Source: Bugula neritina
Lineage: Eukaryota > Bryozoa > Gymnolaemata > Cheilostomatida > Bugulidae
Assembly: GCA_964035545.1 (NCBI GenBank)
Contig: OZ037765.1
Coordinates: 4,461,698-4,525,697, forward strand
Direction of reading: 5' to 3'
Length of the DNA: 64,000 bases
The notes under the pieces are model-generated. The model did no database searches and was not told the origin of the DNA. It worked only from the letters and a program-made list of their open reading frames with translations. Each line of letters opens with the position of its first letter. The first letter of the stretch is position 1. Of the stretch, positions 35,135 through 48,076 are shown in pieces. The position numbers were made by a program, and so were the translations under genes.

Positions 35135-36068
35135 CCATGACCAGTGCAGCCGTTTTATAGAACTAGTAGAGCCAATCAGGTGATACAGTTTTTCTTGATA
35201 ATTACTAATATCTTTGCATTTTAATATGAACTCTTAATTGTTTGACAATAACCTGGTGACTATGATACATCTTTGCATATTTTTACTAACATGTTGTTTT
35301 ATACATTACTATTATAGTTTTCACGTTGCCTTATGGCATCAGTAGAAACTTAAGGCTCCAATAAAGTACCATCAACACCATAACACACAAACGACTGCTA
35401 CATATACTCTCATGTCTAATTTGATGAAAGTTGTTGGAATTCCCAACTGTATTATGGTATTCTTGACCATAAAATAAATGACATCACAAATCTTATCAAC
35501 TATGAAAGAAGAATAAAATAATTTTTTCTGATTACATAATAAAATTTGCCAGTTCCTCAAACACTGAAGTGCATGAAATAAATTTATTATAATATATAAT
35601 ATAATATAATATAAATATTATAATATAATATAATATAAATATTATAATATAATATAATATAAATATTATAATACAATTGTATTATAATATTCAAAAGGAC
35701 AAAAGAATGATCAGAATTATATTATTTTCACAAGACACGTGAGATACTAGCAGTTTTTTGAAAAATACAAAGGAAGAATTGTAGCACTGACCGCTTTATA
35801 ACAGTAAAAATTTTAAATTGTTACTTTTATCTAAAAATGTTAATCCAGATTTATTTACCTTTAGTTTTAGTTTAGGTGTATAAACAACATAAGAAATCCT
35901 CCATCTGTTGTAATTCTCCTCTGGTTGACATTGCTGTAATACAATAGATTCAATCTAAGTTAGGTAAGATTTAGCTTTACTTTGCCAAAATTATGCGTTA
36001 CAAGATTCTGCATGCAAAGCAAAATTTGTATATATACCTATTATTAAGCCAATATTGAATAAAATGCA
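35135..36068. repeat. Intergenic with an ATAATATAATATAAATATT tandem array
   Basis: AT-rich spacer downstream (minus-strand sense) of the intact sulfotransferase gene. At 35589-35685 there are about three copies of a roughly 30-base AT-only unit. No coding signal. Confidence 0.65.
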
Positions 36069-37517
36069 TCATATAAGAATTCTGCAATACATTTGCATGC
36101 AGACCCATAGTGGTGAGACAAGGTGTAAGTTATCTGAATTCAAGTGAAACACATGCTCTCTGTTGTCATACTGTATTCTTGAATCTGCCAGAAACACGTT
36201 TTGCCAGGCAGTTTTACTGATCTCACTAGAGCAGGCCTTCATCGCTTGGGTTCTCATCAGTTTATATTGTTTTACAGTTGTCTCTACATTGTAATCTATA
36301 AGTTCCTTTTCAAATATTTTCTTTGCTTGAATGTAGAATTTTGTTTCTTCTGTTGAACTAAGATAACGTATAATTGATTCTTTAGAAGCTTTCTCTAATG
36401 GTCTTTTGTTAAAGTTACATTTTGTAGCTTTCCAATGGTTTTCTTTTTCGCTACACGGCTGGTAGAGAACGTCACATAAACTCAGATTAGCTTTCTTAGA
36501 CAGAAGTACAAGAGACTTATCCATGTTTTCACCATCTGACGAAAGAATTAGCAGGTCTTTAGACAAATGGAGTGCATCTGCTAGTCTTTCTGAAATAAAC
36601 TGATGTGGTGGCAGTAAAGTCTCGTGTCCACTTCTAAAATAATCCAATAAACTAACTTGTAGCTGTTTGTTGACCTTGACATAGTGATTGTAGCTGCTCC
36701 ATATGCGTTCAATAGGATCTCTTACCAGTGTGAACAAAATGAGCTTATTGCAGAAAAAAAGTTTAGCTTTTTGGAAAGTGCTTTGATAAAAGTATTTCTT
36801 TGGGTGATGAGTTCCAACAATATCAAAACAGACGTTACGATTCCCAAGTTTTTTTCCAGGAGCTGGCCATTCCGATTTTATGACTCGATTTTGACTGATG
36901 GAGTATGAGTTTAGCAGTGTGGAGATGGTAGATCCTCCTACTTTGTAAGGTTTAATAAAGCCTAAAGATGCACTGACAGTTTTCTTGTTATATTCATCCC
37001 ACCGACTCTGCATTTGACTTATTTTGCTTTCAATAAGTTCATAAAAACTGAGTGAAAGGGGTTTCTGCATTTCCACTTGACTTGTAGAGTTGAAAGAACT
37101 TGGCATACTTATGATAACAGCTATGAACTGCATCAACTCTCTGCTACAGCTAGAAAATGCTTGTTGCACATGTGAATCCTCCTCATAGTTGCTCAAGAGA
37201 GCAGAAATACAAGATCGTATGGTATAGTTTAAATGACTGTCCTCCAAATATTTTTCTATATCTGAAGAGTCGGTTCTTTTTAGAGTTGTCTTCTTTGTTA
37301 GAGCCGAATAACTGTTAAAACTTATAGCCTGTTGTTCCCAGTTTGACATATTTGAAGCAGCTGCCGCTTTTAAAGCCAGAAAAAGCTTGACATCCTTTTT
37401 CTCAACTGGCTCTCTAGGACTTAATGCTATGTTTAACCCAGTACCACACATGGCGAATAGTGTGAATAGCACAGCCTTCCTCCATGATATTTTAGCCCAG
37501 CTTTTCAACCTCTTCAT
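36069..37517 (-). CDS. Galactose-3-O-sulfotransferase family protein, intronless, 482 aa
   Basis: Gal3ST enzymes are Golgi type II membrane proteins that move sulfate from PAPS to the 3-hydroxyl of galactose on glycolipids and glycans. Visible features: a short basic cytoplasmic N terminus, a signal anchor at about residues 12-32 (WRKAVLFTLFAMCGTGL), a stem region, the PAPS 5'-phosphosulfate loop at about 188-200 (FIKPYKVGGSTIST), FDIVGTHHPK with the family's HH at 237-238, and the 3'-phosphate motif VRDPIERIWSSYNHY (265-279). Length fits the family (about 420-490). The whole coding sequence is one exon. A closely similar broken copy lies downstream in the same orientation. The exact acceptor sugar cannot be told. 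Confidence 0.86.
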   Translation of the reverse strand: MKRLKSWAKISWRKAVLFTLFAMCGTGLNIALSPREPVEKKDVKLFLALKAAAASNMSNWEQQAISFNSYSALTKKTTLKRTDSSDIEKYLEDSHLNYTIRSCISALLSNYEEDSHVQQAFSSCSRELMQFIAVIISMPSSFNSTSQVEMQKPLSLSFYELIESKISQMQSRWDEYNKKTVSASLGFIKPYKVGGSTISTLLNSYSISQNRVIKSEWPAPGKKLGNRNVCFDIVGTHHPKKYFYQSTFQKAKLFFCNKLILFTLVRDPIERIWSSYNHYVKVNKQLQVSLLDYFRSGHETLLPPHQFISERLADALHLSKDLLILSSDGENMDKSLVLLSKKANLSLCDVLYQPCSEKENHWKATKCNFNKRPLEKASKESIIRYLSSTEETKFYIQAKKIFEKELIDYNVETTVKQYKLMRTQAMKACSSEISKTAWQNVFLADSRIQYDNREHVFHLNSDNLHLVSPLWVCMQMYCRILI

Positions 37518-38808
37518 TTTAGTACAGCTTCTAACCTTAATAATAAAAAACAGCTTTTCTACAAAAACTTTTTAGTCACTAAAAACAATCATAGTGATTT
37601 ATTGTCTATAAGTCTAGAGTCTAGCTCATAAAATATTTGACAGTGAGCAGAGAACAATTACCACATACTGAGTTATTGAAACTTCTTTTTAAAGTATGTA
37701 TAATAACACATATAATATATTACGTTATAGATGTAAAGTATGAGCTACATAATATATAAAGTTACATAGATCTAAAAGGTCTGGCCTGGATAATTTTATA
37801 TATTCAACATGCATCTATGCTATCAAAATATTAAAAGATGTTTTTGCTTCTACTTGTTCACTTTAGATGTCATAGCTTGTAATAAGTATTACAACTAAAT
37901 ACTATAACTACCTAGCATGAATGTTGTCAAAGTCAAGCTCAATACTCATTTCCAATTCAGATTATATATAAAACATCATCTTGTATCTTGTAGCTATGAA
38001 TTTAATAAAGTAAATGTAAGCATATATGCTACTAAAGTGCTACAAGTTTAAAAATGAAGCCACAACTTGAATATATTATTTGAGAACTTCTAAAATTTTA
38101 CACACCTTGCAAATCCAAGATGCGGTGGACACCCATGCACAAACAACAAGTAACAGTAGAGTGTCTGTTTACACACATGATGAGCTAATCAATAATATAA
38201 ACTCATGTCATTGTCAATATCAATTACTTATATAGCCTCTTGTCCTACATACAACAATAGCCTCATTAATGCATAATTCGATGTTACAATTTATTGGAAA
38301 TCTATAACTGCTAGTAAAAAGGGTGACTTTGCAAGTTGAGCAGAATTAAAAAGTCAAGTTATGAATGTGTAAAAAATGAAATTACTTCAATTGATTGAAC
38401 TATAATATGCTTAATTAACTTGATTAGTTACATTATTTAATTAAGTGAACAAGTTTAATTAAAATAATTAAATGATATAAACCTGTTGCAAATAAAAAAA
38501 GAATAAAGTAGATGTATGGTTTCACATCTATGGTATAAAATTTATTCATCAAGCACAGATGTACACTACAGATCAGTGTTGTGAGATTAAAAAGTGTTTG
38601 AATATAAGTATTTTGACAGTAAAGTAAATCCAAAATCCATGAGAAAAATAAAAAGAGTGTCAATAATACCCGCATGTAATACTGAAGTAAAAATACTGAT
38701 TTGATAAACTTTGAAAAATTGTTTGATTAAAATCTAGTTGGCTACTTTACCTATCGTCTGTATTATAAACATTGCTATAACAAATTGAGTATATAAGCCA
38801 ACACTTGG
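37518..38808. other. Intergenic between sulfotransferase and lipoxygenase genes
   Basis: AT-rich. It holds the promoter of the minus-strand sulfotransferase at its left end and the 3' UTR of the lipoxygenase at its right end. An 80-codon hydrophobic minus-strand frame at 38433-38675 shows no family resemblance and is probably chance. Confidence 0.5.
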
Positions 38809-41800
38809 TTAAATGCTGATGGCATTTGGTATGTGTTCTGGTAACAGGATATCGTAGGGGTTTGATCTAGTACCATTCCTCTGTTTGATTATTTCCGAGA
38901 TAGACTTGAGCTCACCTTGAAAGCTGAAAAATAAAAATAGTCCATATAGTTTAGTATAAGTAAACTAACCAGCAGTCAAATATTCCAAAGCCCAAAGTTT
39001 ATTTTTGCTTTCTTGTAAAACATAACAGTTTGATTTAAACTAAAAGACGCCTACATATTTAATTACATTAGAATTCATTATGTACGATGAAGATAGGTAC
39101 CTTATCAATGCATTGACAGATGTTTTGTCATAGGCGTACTGAGTTTCAAAGTCGCCCAAAGAGTTGGTAGCTTTCTGACTGAGAATGCTAGCTATCATCA
39201 TCACATCTGTAGTTTGGTATTTATTGGGCAGGGCCTTTACTAGAAAGTCTTCGGTGAGAGGCTCCTACAACATACAACAATAAATACACAACTCAACAAA
39301 TTTAGACAATATAGAACCATTGTGGACAATATAGAGCTTTACACCATAGTTCGACTAAACTTGAGGTAGTGAGCTATTCTCAGTATTTTATTGTCAGTTC
39401 TACATTAGTCTTATTGCCTCAGCACATTGTTGACTTGAGTACAGTAGCTACATATTTACTGGACCAGGAGCTACACCAAAACTTTTCAGGTCTTTATTTA
39501 GTCAATGATAGAATGATTACTTGTAATACAACATTGAATTTTTCATTGCATCGAATGGATTCGTATGGTTGTGAATTTGTGGTTGCAGTTTGCATTAACT
39601 TATGGCTGTGGTTTCATTTGATGCAACTTTGTTCAAACATCCATTCGAAGCAATGGAACCACTGTGCTAGGCTAGTGTTGCCTGACTTGCTAGCTGAAAA
39701 ATAATTGCCCTCACTGTGCTACCATTACACCACGGAGACCACTGCGTAAACTCAACACTACACTAGCTATAAGTTGTGACCACTGAACTGAAACTATAAC
39801 CCTGGAAAGGACATCCGGTAGCTTTATAATGTAACCCCGCGTCCAAAGAGCAGCCATATTAGTGGATTGTTAGTTTCACTTTGAAGTAAGATTTTCGGGC
39901 AGTTTATCACGTGACCTGTTCATTTTTTCACGTCAACTGGAGCCTCTTTTCGAGAAGTATTTTAATTTTAGCCAGTTTGCCGCCATTGTTAAATTTTCAA
40001 ATGTCGCGGTTTGTCACTGATAGTAAGCATTACTAACAATGGATACTTCTGAACACACTTATCACGCAGTTTCAAAAAGCCAAAGACCATCAGGATTACA
40101 GTGCTTTGCTTATAATTGCTTCAATTACTCAAATTCATCGCGTTGATAGCAAAGAGAGAAACACTTCATTTCACAGGTTGAGGTTAGTTTGAGTAATACT
40201 AATACTTCTACTAATATTATTACTAATATTATTACTAATAGTAATACTTACACTAATACTAATAGTTATTAGTAATTGTATCCGTATCAATTATTATGGT
40301 AGAGATGATTTATGAATATATGGCAATGACTATACTAATACTTTTAGTTTGAGTCATAATGATGATCTAAATCTTAATTTATTGTAATTCAAATTGACTA
40401 ACTTTTTATAGCCATTACCCATTTACTTTTAGTCATTTCAATTTGATGATTTAGCTATAAAACTGAACTACAACTTGAATTAGAGTCTAATTGTAACACT
40501 AACGCTATATAAGTATATAATAAAATATAGCCAAAGGCTTAAGTTTTGTTGACAAATAAATGATCCAAGGCAAAGTAGATCTTACACAAAATTGTACTAG
40601 AAGTTGGCTAGTATTAGGATTTAGCAAAAGCTTTTTTATAAAAACATTATAATATGCAGCAAAAATTAATAGTTTGTATACTAAATTTACTTAGCTTTAG
40701 CTTTAAGTATTCATATATTTTTATTTTAGATTCTCTAACAAAATAAAGGATTTCAGCATGTGTAAGGAATGGTGGCAAGTGTCCAGGGGCTAAGAAGAAC
40801 TATCAGAAACTGCAAAACTGTGCAGTGAACATTTTTATCCTCAGCAAATTGACACCACTGGCCAAACTGGAAGGTTGCATGAAGGAGCTGTCTCATTAGC
40901 AGAGTTGGTTTCTATTCTATCTAGACTTTTATTAAGTTCTGAACTATAGTGTAAAATTAGCATTCTTCCAAAGTTGTCAAAAAATTATATTTGTTATACA
41001 AGTTACTTTTAAAATTCTTTTTAGAAACCAGTTACACCACAGAATACGAATGTGAGTAAAAATTCCAGCAATGAAGATCTACCAGTTCACACAGTTTTAA
41101 CAGCCATAATTAATTAGGTTTGAATAATTGTCAAGTCATTTTTAAGAGAGAATTAGTATTTTCATTTTGTGCAGCATACAGCATAGCAAGTTGAATGTTT
41201 TTGGAGTACACCTGTGTTTTCTAAAAAGATTAAAAGCTTTTGAATTGTTTTACTGGCTTGATAACTTGAAATTATTAAAATGGTATTTTAGGATCATTCT
41301 TACAGTGAAGGGGAGATTGGTGGATACGATATTTTTGGCATTGAAAAGCATGCTATGGAAACTTCTACTGACATTGAGAACCACCACTCTACGTTACTCA
41401 ACCTCATTGTTGAAATATATAAAGATTTTTTTAACACAATTTGTCTAAAATAAAAAACTTGTTTTACATAAAGTGAGCTGTCAACAGAGAAATAATGAAA
41501 ATGTTCTTTTTAAGAGTCAATAGACTTTTTATTTCTAGTTTTTATTTATATTACTTATATTATATATCAGGTTTTTAATTGATATCTACTTGCTTTTGTT
41601 GTTTTAAAGTAAAATATTTTTATAACAACAAGCCTCATTTCTCTATTCTATAGCCAACAATTATTACCAGCAGCCAAATTTAAGTAGATGTTTTATTATA
41701 TACTAGGTTTTTACTTGATATCAACTTGCTTTTGTTGTTTCAAAAAAGAATATTTTTATAACTACCAGCTTTATTTCTTTATGCTGTAGCCAACCCTTAT

Positions 41801-44800
41801 TACCAGCAGATAAAAATAGAGTAGATTTTGGAATTATTCACTTGTGTGGTGTGATGCCAAAGGTTTTATAAATACTGCAAAGTATAGTAATTTCCATTAC
41901 TTTTACATTAGAAAGTAGGCAGTGTCCAAAATTAAGAATTCTTCAATATGGCTGAAATATTTGGACGTTTAAAATTTACATTGGCCATTCCAGGGGATTA
42001 TAGTTCAATGGTTGTGACTATTATGCTAGTATGAGTCATAGCGCCAGTAGCCAGTAGACTTACCTTATTAGTGGGACGGGAAGAGTGCAGGTCTGTTGGG
42101 TAATTTGGAGGGTAAGCATACTGATTGTACTGACCAAAGTTCACAGCAGCGTGTTGCACGCTGCTGGTAAATATAAACACGGTTACGGACTTCAACTACT
42201 TCATCAGTGCTTTTGAATGTGTCGGGAATCCCCTAAAACATGCATTCAATAAAAAATGTGTATATTGAAGCATTTGATAAACCGAAAAATGGAGTGAACT
42301 GTTTATACTTTGAGATAAACTTACATTATTTAAAAAAAATTTAGTCACATATATGCGCAAGTAATGGGCATAATTGAGCAAATAATAGAATGACTATAAT
42401 TTATTATAATATAATGTTATGAAGATACAAAACATTTTATTACCTTGAAACTAGCTTCTTTTAGCTCTTTCAACCATCCTTGTATTTCTTCATCTTCCAC
42501 CAGCTTCTTCTTACTATCTGAATTAGTAAGATATAAAATTATATTCTGCCAGTAACTGCAGTAGTTCAACTTCTTACTAAAATTTATTATTATAACTTTT
42601 TACTGAAAAAAACTATAACATATTATACATTTTATATTATTTTAGTTGCTTGTTATTTTCTAATGCTAGCTCTAAAAACGTATTTACATCCAAAATTTCA
42701 TTGCAATAACGACAAAAAATCAATTGTCAATAAAATTTGAAACTGAACATTACTTCATCGAATTAAACTATCCGGAAGTTTCAAAACTTCAAATTACTAT
42801 TCAGTTAACCCTGTATGCAATGACTTCATTCTTGTAGAGTAAAGTGCAAAGAATGGACACGCTGCAAAGAAGACTCACCATAAACGTTTTCGACAATCTT
42901 CGTCACGTACGTCTGAATGGCGTTCCAGAGCAGCAGCGCGTCATCTCTGTAGTGGTAGTCAGGCAGGGCTTCTGTATCATCCACTCCCCGCCCACGCAAG
43001 TCGTTCACTAGATTGCCATTCTCCTTTACACTCCAGGTCTCCCATTTCTTCTTTATAATGTTGAACATGCCTGTTCGGCCAATGTGCATGGCTTTGTCTA
43101 CCCACCCTCCAGGAGATACTAGGGAACTTATGGCAATACTAAAATAAAATATATTATACAGATTATTGATAAAAATTTAATATTGCCATGATCGCAATTA
43201 ATTTATCTTGTTCTATTTTAAACTTTTAGACATTAGTATTTCTGTCATTAAAAAATATTCTCTAGCTATAAAATTGTTGAATATAGTCATGGCACGATCA
43301 CAACCTAGTTTCTAGTTAGGTTTTTATGACATACAAGAAGATATAATTGCTATAAAGAAGAAATTTATAATTCTTACTCATTGATTGCCAAAAGGTAAAT
43401 GAAGTGTGGGGCTAGCAGTTTGTGGATTGGGTGAGAGAGAGACAACTTCCTTTTAGTGCATACCACTACGGACTCCATCATCAAATGTGTGAATCCTAAG
43501 ACACATTTTGTATTATAGAACATATTTATATTCACAATATGCACCGATACAATAGATGAATGCATTGTGATGTATAATGGCAATAGAAAAGCAGTACAGG
43601 AACAACAATCATGTATTTATCTTTGTTACAATTTTTCTTCAAGTCTTATATTCAGATTATTCAAAGGAAACTGGAGACTCACCAAGATGAGCGACAGATT
43701 GATGGTGGGAGCAATCAGCCATGTTGAACCACACCTTAGCAGCCAACCAGGTGATGGTAGGATCAGATGGAGTGAACACCTACAAACAATGACCTACATT
43801 AGAATATAATTACAGTCACAGGATTACAGTATATAATATAGTTATATAATAACAATCAACAGTATTATAATGTATTAAGTATAAGTATTATCTATTATTA
43901 TATTACTATAATAATACTATATTATTATATTGTATTATAGTATTATTATAATGTATAAGTATTATGTGGCTATATATAATATAAGATAATATAATTATAT
44001 GATACAATTATATTACATAATTATGTAATATAATTATGTAATATAATTATATTATGTAATTGTGTAATGACTAGTGACTGAAGCATGACTCACAGGGTTG
44101 TCAGCTGCTTTTTCTGGCATCAACTGAATGGCTATTGGCACCAGCTGTTTGGAGTTTTTAACATATAGCAAGCAAGTTGGTCCAGGCAACTGAAAGATAA
44201 TATCGATTGTTTAGATATAATAACGTGATGCATCATCTGCCGAATTCGTTATTAAATTTTTAAAATGAAAAAACATTTACTAAAAGCTCTAACAGAGCAC
44301 TTTATATGTCATGATCCCTTTATAACCAATTATACAAATGTTTATTTTTCGATCTTTTAAATAAATGGTTTGAACTTTCTAGCACAGGTTTGTGCTTGCA
44401 TGTGAATGCATAGACATATACAGCTCTCTCCTCTCATCATACATAGATGTACCGACAGTAATTCCAACATACTTATAGGTTTGCCTAACTGTAATTGATG
44501 GTGTGACTTGATCATTTATGCTTAGGACAGGTTTTCAATTTACACTTTATTTACCAAAAACAAAGTTACAGTTAAAGCCTTGCGAGTGTCACAGAGTTTT
44601 TGAGTGTGACTTAAGATAATGAACTATGACCGTGGTTCTCACCTTCTTGTTATGAAGGCACTCAATGTCCGCCAAGTACCTCAAGTCAATCATGTAAAGT
44701 CTCTTAGCCTGCAGTGCCTCTTCGAAGTCGTGACCTTCCAAGAACACCTCCAACTCACTCTTGGATATGTCCATACTGCAATTAGTACCCACGGTCTGTC

Positions 44801-47127
44801 TTTATTGGAAACCAATTGCTTGTCAGCTTTAAAATGCTTGTTTATTAACTAGTAAGCGGAGATTGTAGAAAATTTATATGCAATAGTAAGCACAATCTAA
44901 ACATAATTAGTCAGTTTTATTGTATTTACACAAAAAATATAGAAACTAAAATAAATATAGTTAGTATCATTATAATTCATTATAGGCACTAAAATATAAT
45001 AAGTGTAGGGATTATTACAACTTTCAACATAATGTCATTTGATGCTATAATGAGCAAAATTACACTATACCTCACCATCCACTGTATAAAACAACACATT
45101 GTAACTACATATATCCACCCATTGACCTTGTAAAACAAACTATGCTAAAGTTTGCTGATGCAATAGAACTCACTGTTCAGGAAACTTGGTGCACAGTTCA
45201 ATGATGCAGGGGTTACAGCCAGTGAGCTTCTGGTCTCCAAAGAATTCGTCTTCTTTCCAGAGGTCAGCAGACTACAAATTAAATTATACATTACATAATA
45301 CAGTATTAGTATATTGTAGCACAGCATTAGTTACATTCTAATATAGTAGTAGTATATTGTAATATAGTACTGGTATACTGTAATATAGTACTGGTATATT
45401 GTAATATAGCATTAGTATATTGAAATATATTACTAGTATAATTATTGTAATATAGCATTAATATACTGTAAGTCTGTAACACAGTACTAATATATTTCAA
45501 TATAGTATTATTATATTGTAATACAGTACATTGTAATATGGTACTAGTATATTGTAGCACAGTATTAGTTACATGCATTGTAATACAGTGCGAGTATATT
45601 GTAATACTGTACTAGCACTGTTGCAATATAATACATTGTAATATAGTGCTAGTATATTGTAATACAGTATTAGTACATTGCATAAGACAGTAGTAGCACA
45701 TTGTAACACAAAATTGATAACTTAGCCCAACAGTTTTAAATTTAGTTATATTTATACAGTATGCCACTAGATGTAACAATATATGTATGAACACCAATAT
45801 AAACTATCATGACGTAAATTCATACTTAAAAGGTTAGATTAGAACACATTTTTTATGGTTTACCAGCTTTAAGTGCTTTAAAACTTGCAGTGGAATGGCT
45901 ATTTATAAATTTTACAGTTCCACATGCATCATGGTAAACTTTACACGCCATGGTTGATAAAATTATATCACTACCGCATAATGTAATAATTAATGTATTT
46001 AAAGAAACTTTATTATGTTGTAATGTCCTAAGAGCTTACAGTTGGCTTGGGCAAAGCTTTTGTGTCGTAGAGCTTTTCATAGTCATCAATGCTGTCTATA
46101 GGCTTATGAAATGCATCAACAACATCACTTGCTAGAGTGTCAATAGCAAATGTAGTGACAAACTCTCTCTACAAAAGACCATCATATTATATGGTGGGCA
46201 TTAAAATCTGCACCAGGTACACATCAAATATATATACAAAGTGTACTCATCAGTCATTATTTCTATTTTCATACAAGATGCTTTTACTTAGAAAATTGAA
46301 GTTGTTTACAATTCGACAATATTTTAAAAAAATCAAATATCAACTTTATGCAGAAACTATATTAGATGTAACATCACAGCTGAAACTTGATATGAATTAT
46401 TACAGAGTAGTATGAATCTAAATAAACAGCCAACTACAGCAGACAAAATACACGTTAAACACTCACCTGATACTCTTCAGAAAACTGTTCATCATCAGGT
46501 AAAATCTCTACCTGCAAATTTACACAAAAAACTAAAGACAATCAGATATTAGTTTTTATCAAATATTATTTTTTAATGTAGTTAATTTTTATTTTCTTAG
46601 TAGACTCTGTAGTTGGTCGACTGTGAAATAGTTTATTGAAATATCCACAAGTAAAACATATATAAGTGGGTGACAACCTGTGATCATACTTAGTTACTTA
46701 TTTTAGTCTTGACATATTTCCTTAAACCCTGTTCCCTCAAATACCACATCTAAGAGCCAGAGGCTAATCATTAAACTGCCACCTAATCAGTTTGTAGCCT
46801 TGGTTCTAACCTGCGGAGGAGCTCCAATTATCTTCTCAGACAACATGTAAACATCTCTAGTGAAGGCCAGTTCTAGTGCCCTCTGCTCCTTGTGCACCTC
46901 AAACTGCGGCAGCACGCTGTCATTCTCCTGAACCTTTAGAGTGCTGCTGGTCTTTATCCACCTGTTGATGGGGAAATAGCTGACTGATTTACCGTCCACG
47001 GCATCGATGATGTCGGTGTAGGGCTTGTTCAGAGAAACTGTAGCCAACTCCACAAACCTGCAGCACAGTTTATCTTCCTTTCAAATACTTGTACTATTAT
47101 ACTGCCTTTTTAAGTATTGTAAATTAA

Positions 47128-47212
<85 letters not shown>

Positions 47213-48076
47213 CAAAATGAAGTAAAAACAAAATGAAGTAAACAAAATGAAGTAAAAACATTGAACAAAATGAAGTAAAAACACAAAAAGTAAAATACAT
47301 TATAAAGAAAACTATTTAAAAAAGTTGAAAGTCTATATGAAAGCAAGGAATCATTAAAACATCTGTTCTACCCTAATAATACCCTACAGACTTAACAGTT
47401 TTGTGCAATAAAATATTATAATTTTAGAAAGATATAAGAAAAACTGCAGGAATAGGTAGACTCACCATTCGTTGTTGTGTCCAGTATGATCTCTCCTGAT
47501 CTCAATGTCTGTTATCTTACTCACGAAGTTCAAAGTCACGTAGAAGTTGTGAATGTCACCCTTCTTAAAGTGACGTTTGTGATTTTTGGTAATTGTGATC
47601 TCTTGGCTTTGACCTTCATCATTCCTGAAGGTCACATAAACCTAAAACATCACAACATTTATGATAACCTCTAAACTAACACTGGAAATATTGGCTTGTT
47701 ATATGGACATTTATGGAAAGTGAATTTTTTGTGCTTTTAAATTTATTACTTTATGTAAATATAGAGTAGCAAATTGTTCAAGAGCGAGTTTTGAAGCATT
47801 GAAAATAAACAAATTTAATAAAATTACATCATCCCTATTTCTATATGCTAGCGACAATACAATTTTAATCTTTTATAATTAGTTAATAAAGATGTACCAG
47901 TACCAATACTGTAAATTACACAAATATGATTTAAATAGCTCTTGTTAACTGGTAAAGCTTATAACAATAAATAGTATTACCTTTGCATTAACATTAGCTC
48001 CTTTCTTGTCGCCTGTTGTGATGGATAGAATATGTGTACAATGCTCTCTTTCAGCCTTGCTTACGTGGCTACCCAT
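38809..48076 (-). CDS. PLAT-domain lipoxygenase, 15 exons, about 671 aa, with a one-base frameshift in exon 13
   Basis: Exons in transcript order: 48076-47981, 47641-47466, 47057-46811, 46511-46467, 46168-46040, 45271-45174, 44775-44643, 44189-44094, 43779-43683, 43495-43378, 43138-42879, 42517-42444, 42232-42064, 39264-39101, 38923-38809. Lipoxygenases add dioxygen to polyunsaturated fatty acids. An N-terminal PLAT/C2-like membrane-binding domain (about residues 12-120) precedes the catalytic domain. Landmarks: FGDQKLTGCNPCIIELC, ALQAKRLYMIDLRYL, the iron ligands H366 and H371 in ADCSHHQSVAH, LSHPIHKLLAPHFIYLLAIN, YRDDALLLWNAIQTYV, the second iron-ligand helix SSVQHAAVNFGQY, and C-terminal NAISI with the terminal isoleucine ligand. 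Exon 13 (169 bases) has one base too many between GAA and TCCGTA near 42187-42195; all other phases agree. Products and stereochemistry cannot be assigned. Confidence 0.9.
40039..41450 (+). pseudogene. Decayed THAP-domain gene, antisense inside a lipoxygenase intron
   Basis: The + strand opens MDTSEHTYHAVSKSQRPSGL, then CFAYNCFNYSN, the first half of a THAP zinc finger. Two stop codons (TGATAG) and a frame change precede NTSFHRLR, after which a likely intron (40183-40730) leads to FSNKIKDF..KEWWQVSRG, a further TAA, and then LCSEHFYPQQI, the second half of the finger. A C-terminal remnant at about 41290-41450 (DHSYSEGEIGGYDIFGI..ENHHSTLLNLI, ending in TAA) resembles THAP tails. THAP proteins are DNA-binding factors derived from P-element-like transposases. 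It lies between lipoxygenase exons 14 and 13. The stops make it a pseudogene in this sequence. Confidence 0.6.
41558..41830. repeat. About 135-bp tandem duplication in a lipoxygenase intron
   Basis: Two adjacent diverged copies (about 41558-41690 and 41691-41830). Both contain CTTGCTTTTGTTGTTT, ATATTTTTATAAC, TAGCCAAC and TTATTACCAGCAG in the same order. Non-coding. Confidence 0.8.
45300..45700. repeat. Degenerate TAGTATATTGTAATATAG tandem array
   Basis: About 400 bases of imperfect 20-24 base units such as AGTATATTGTAATACAGTA in a lipoxygenase intron. Minus-strand open frames (ILQYTSTILQY) come from the repeat. Confidence 0.85.
47129..47209. repeat. (TA)n microsatellite
   Basis: About 40 uninterrupted TA units in lipoxygenase intron 2, followed by four imperfect copies of an AACAAAATGAAGTAAA unit (47210-47290). 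Confidence 0.95.
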
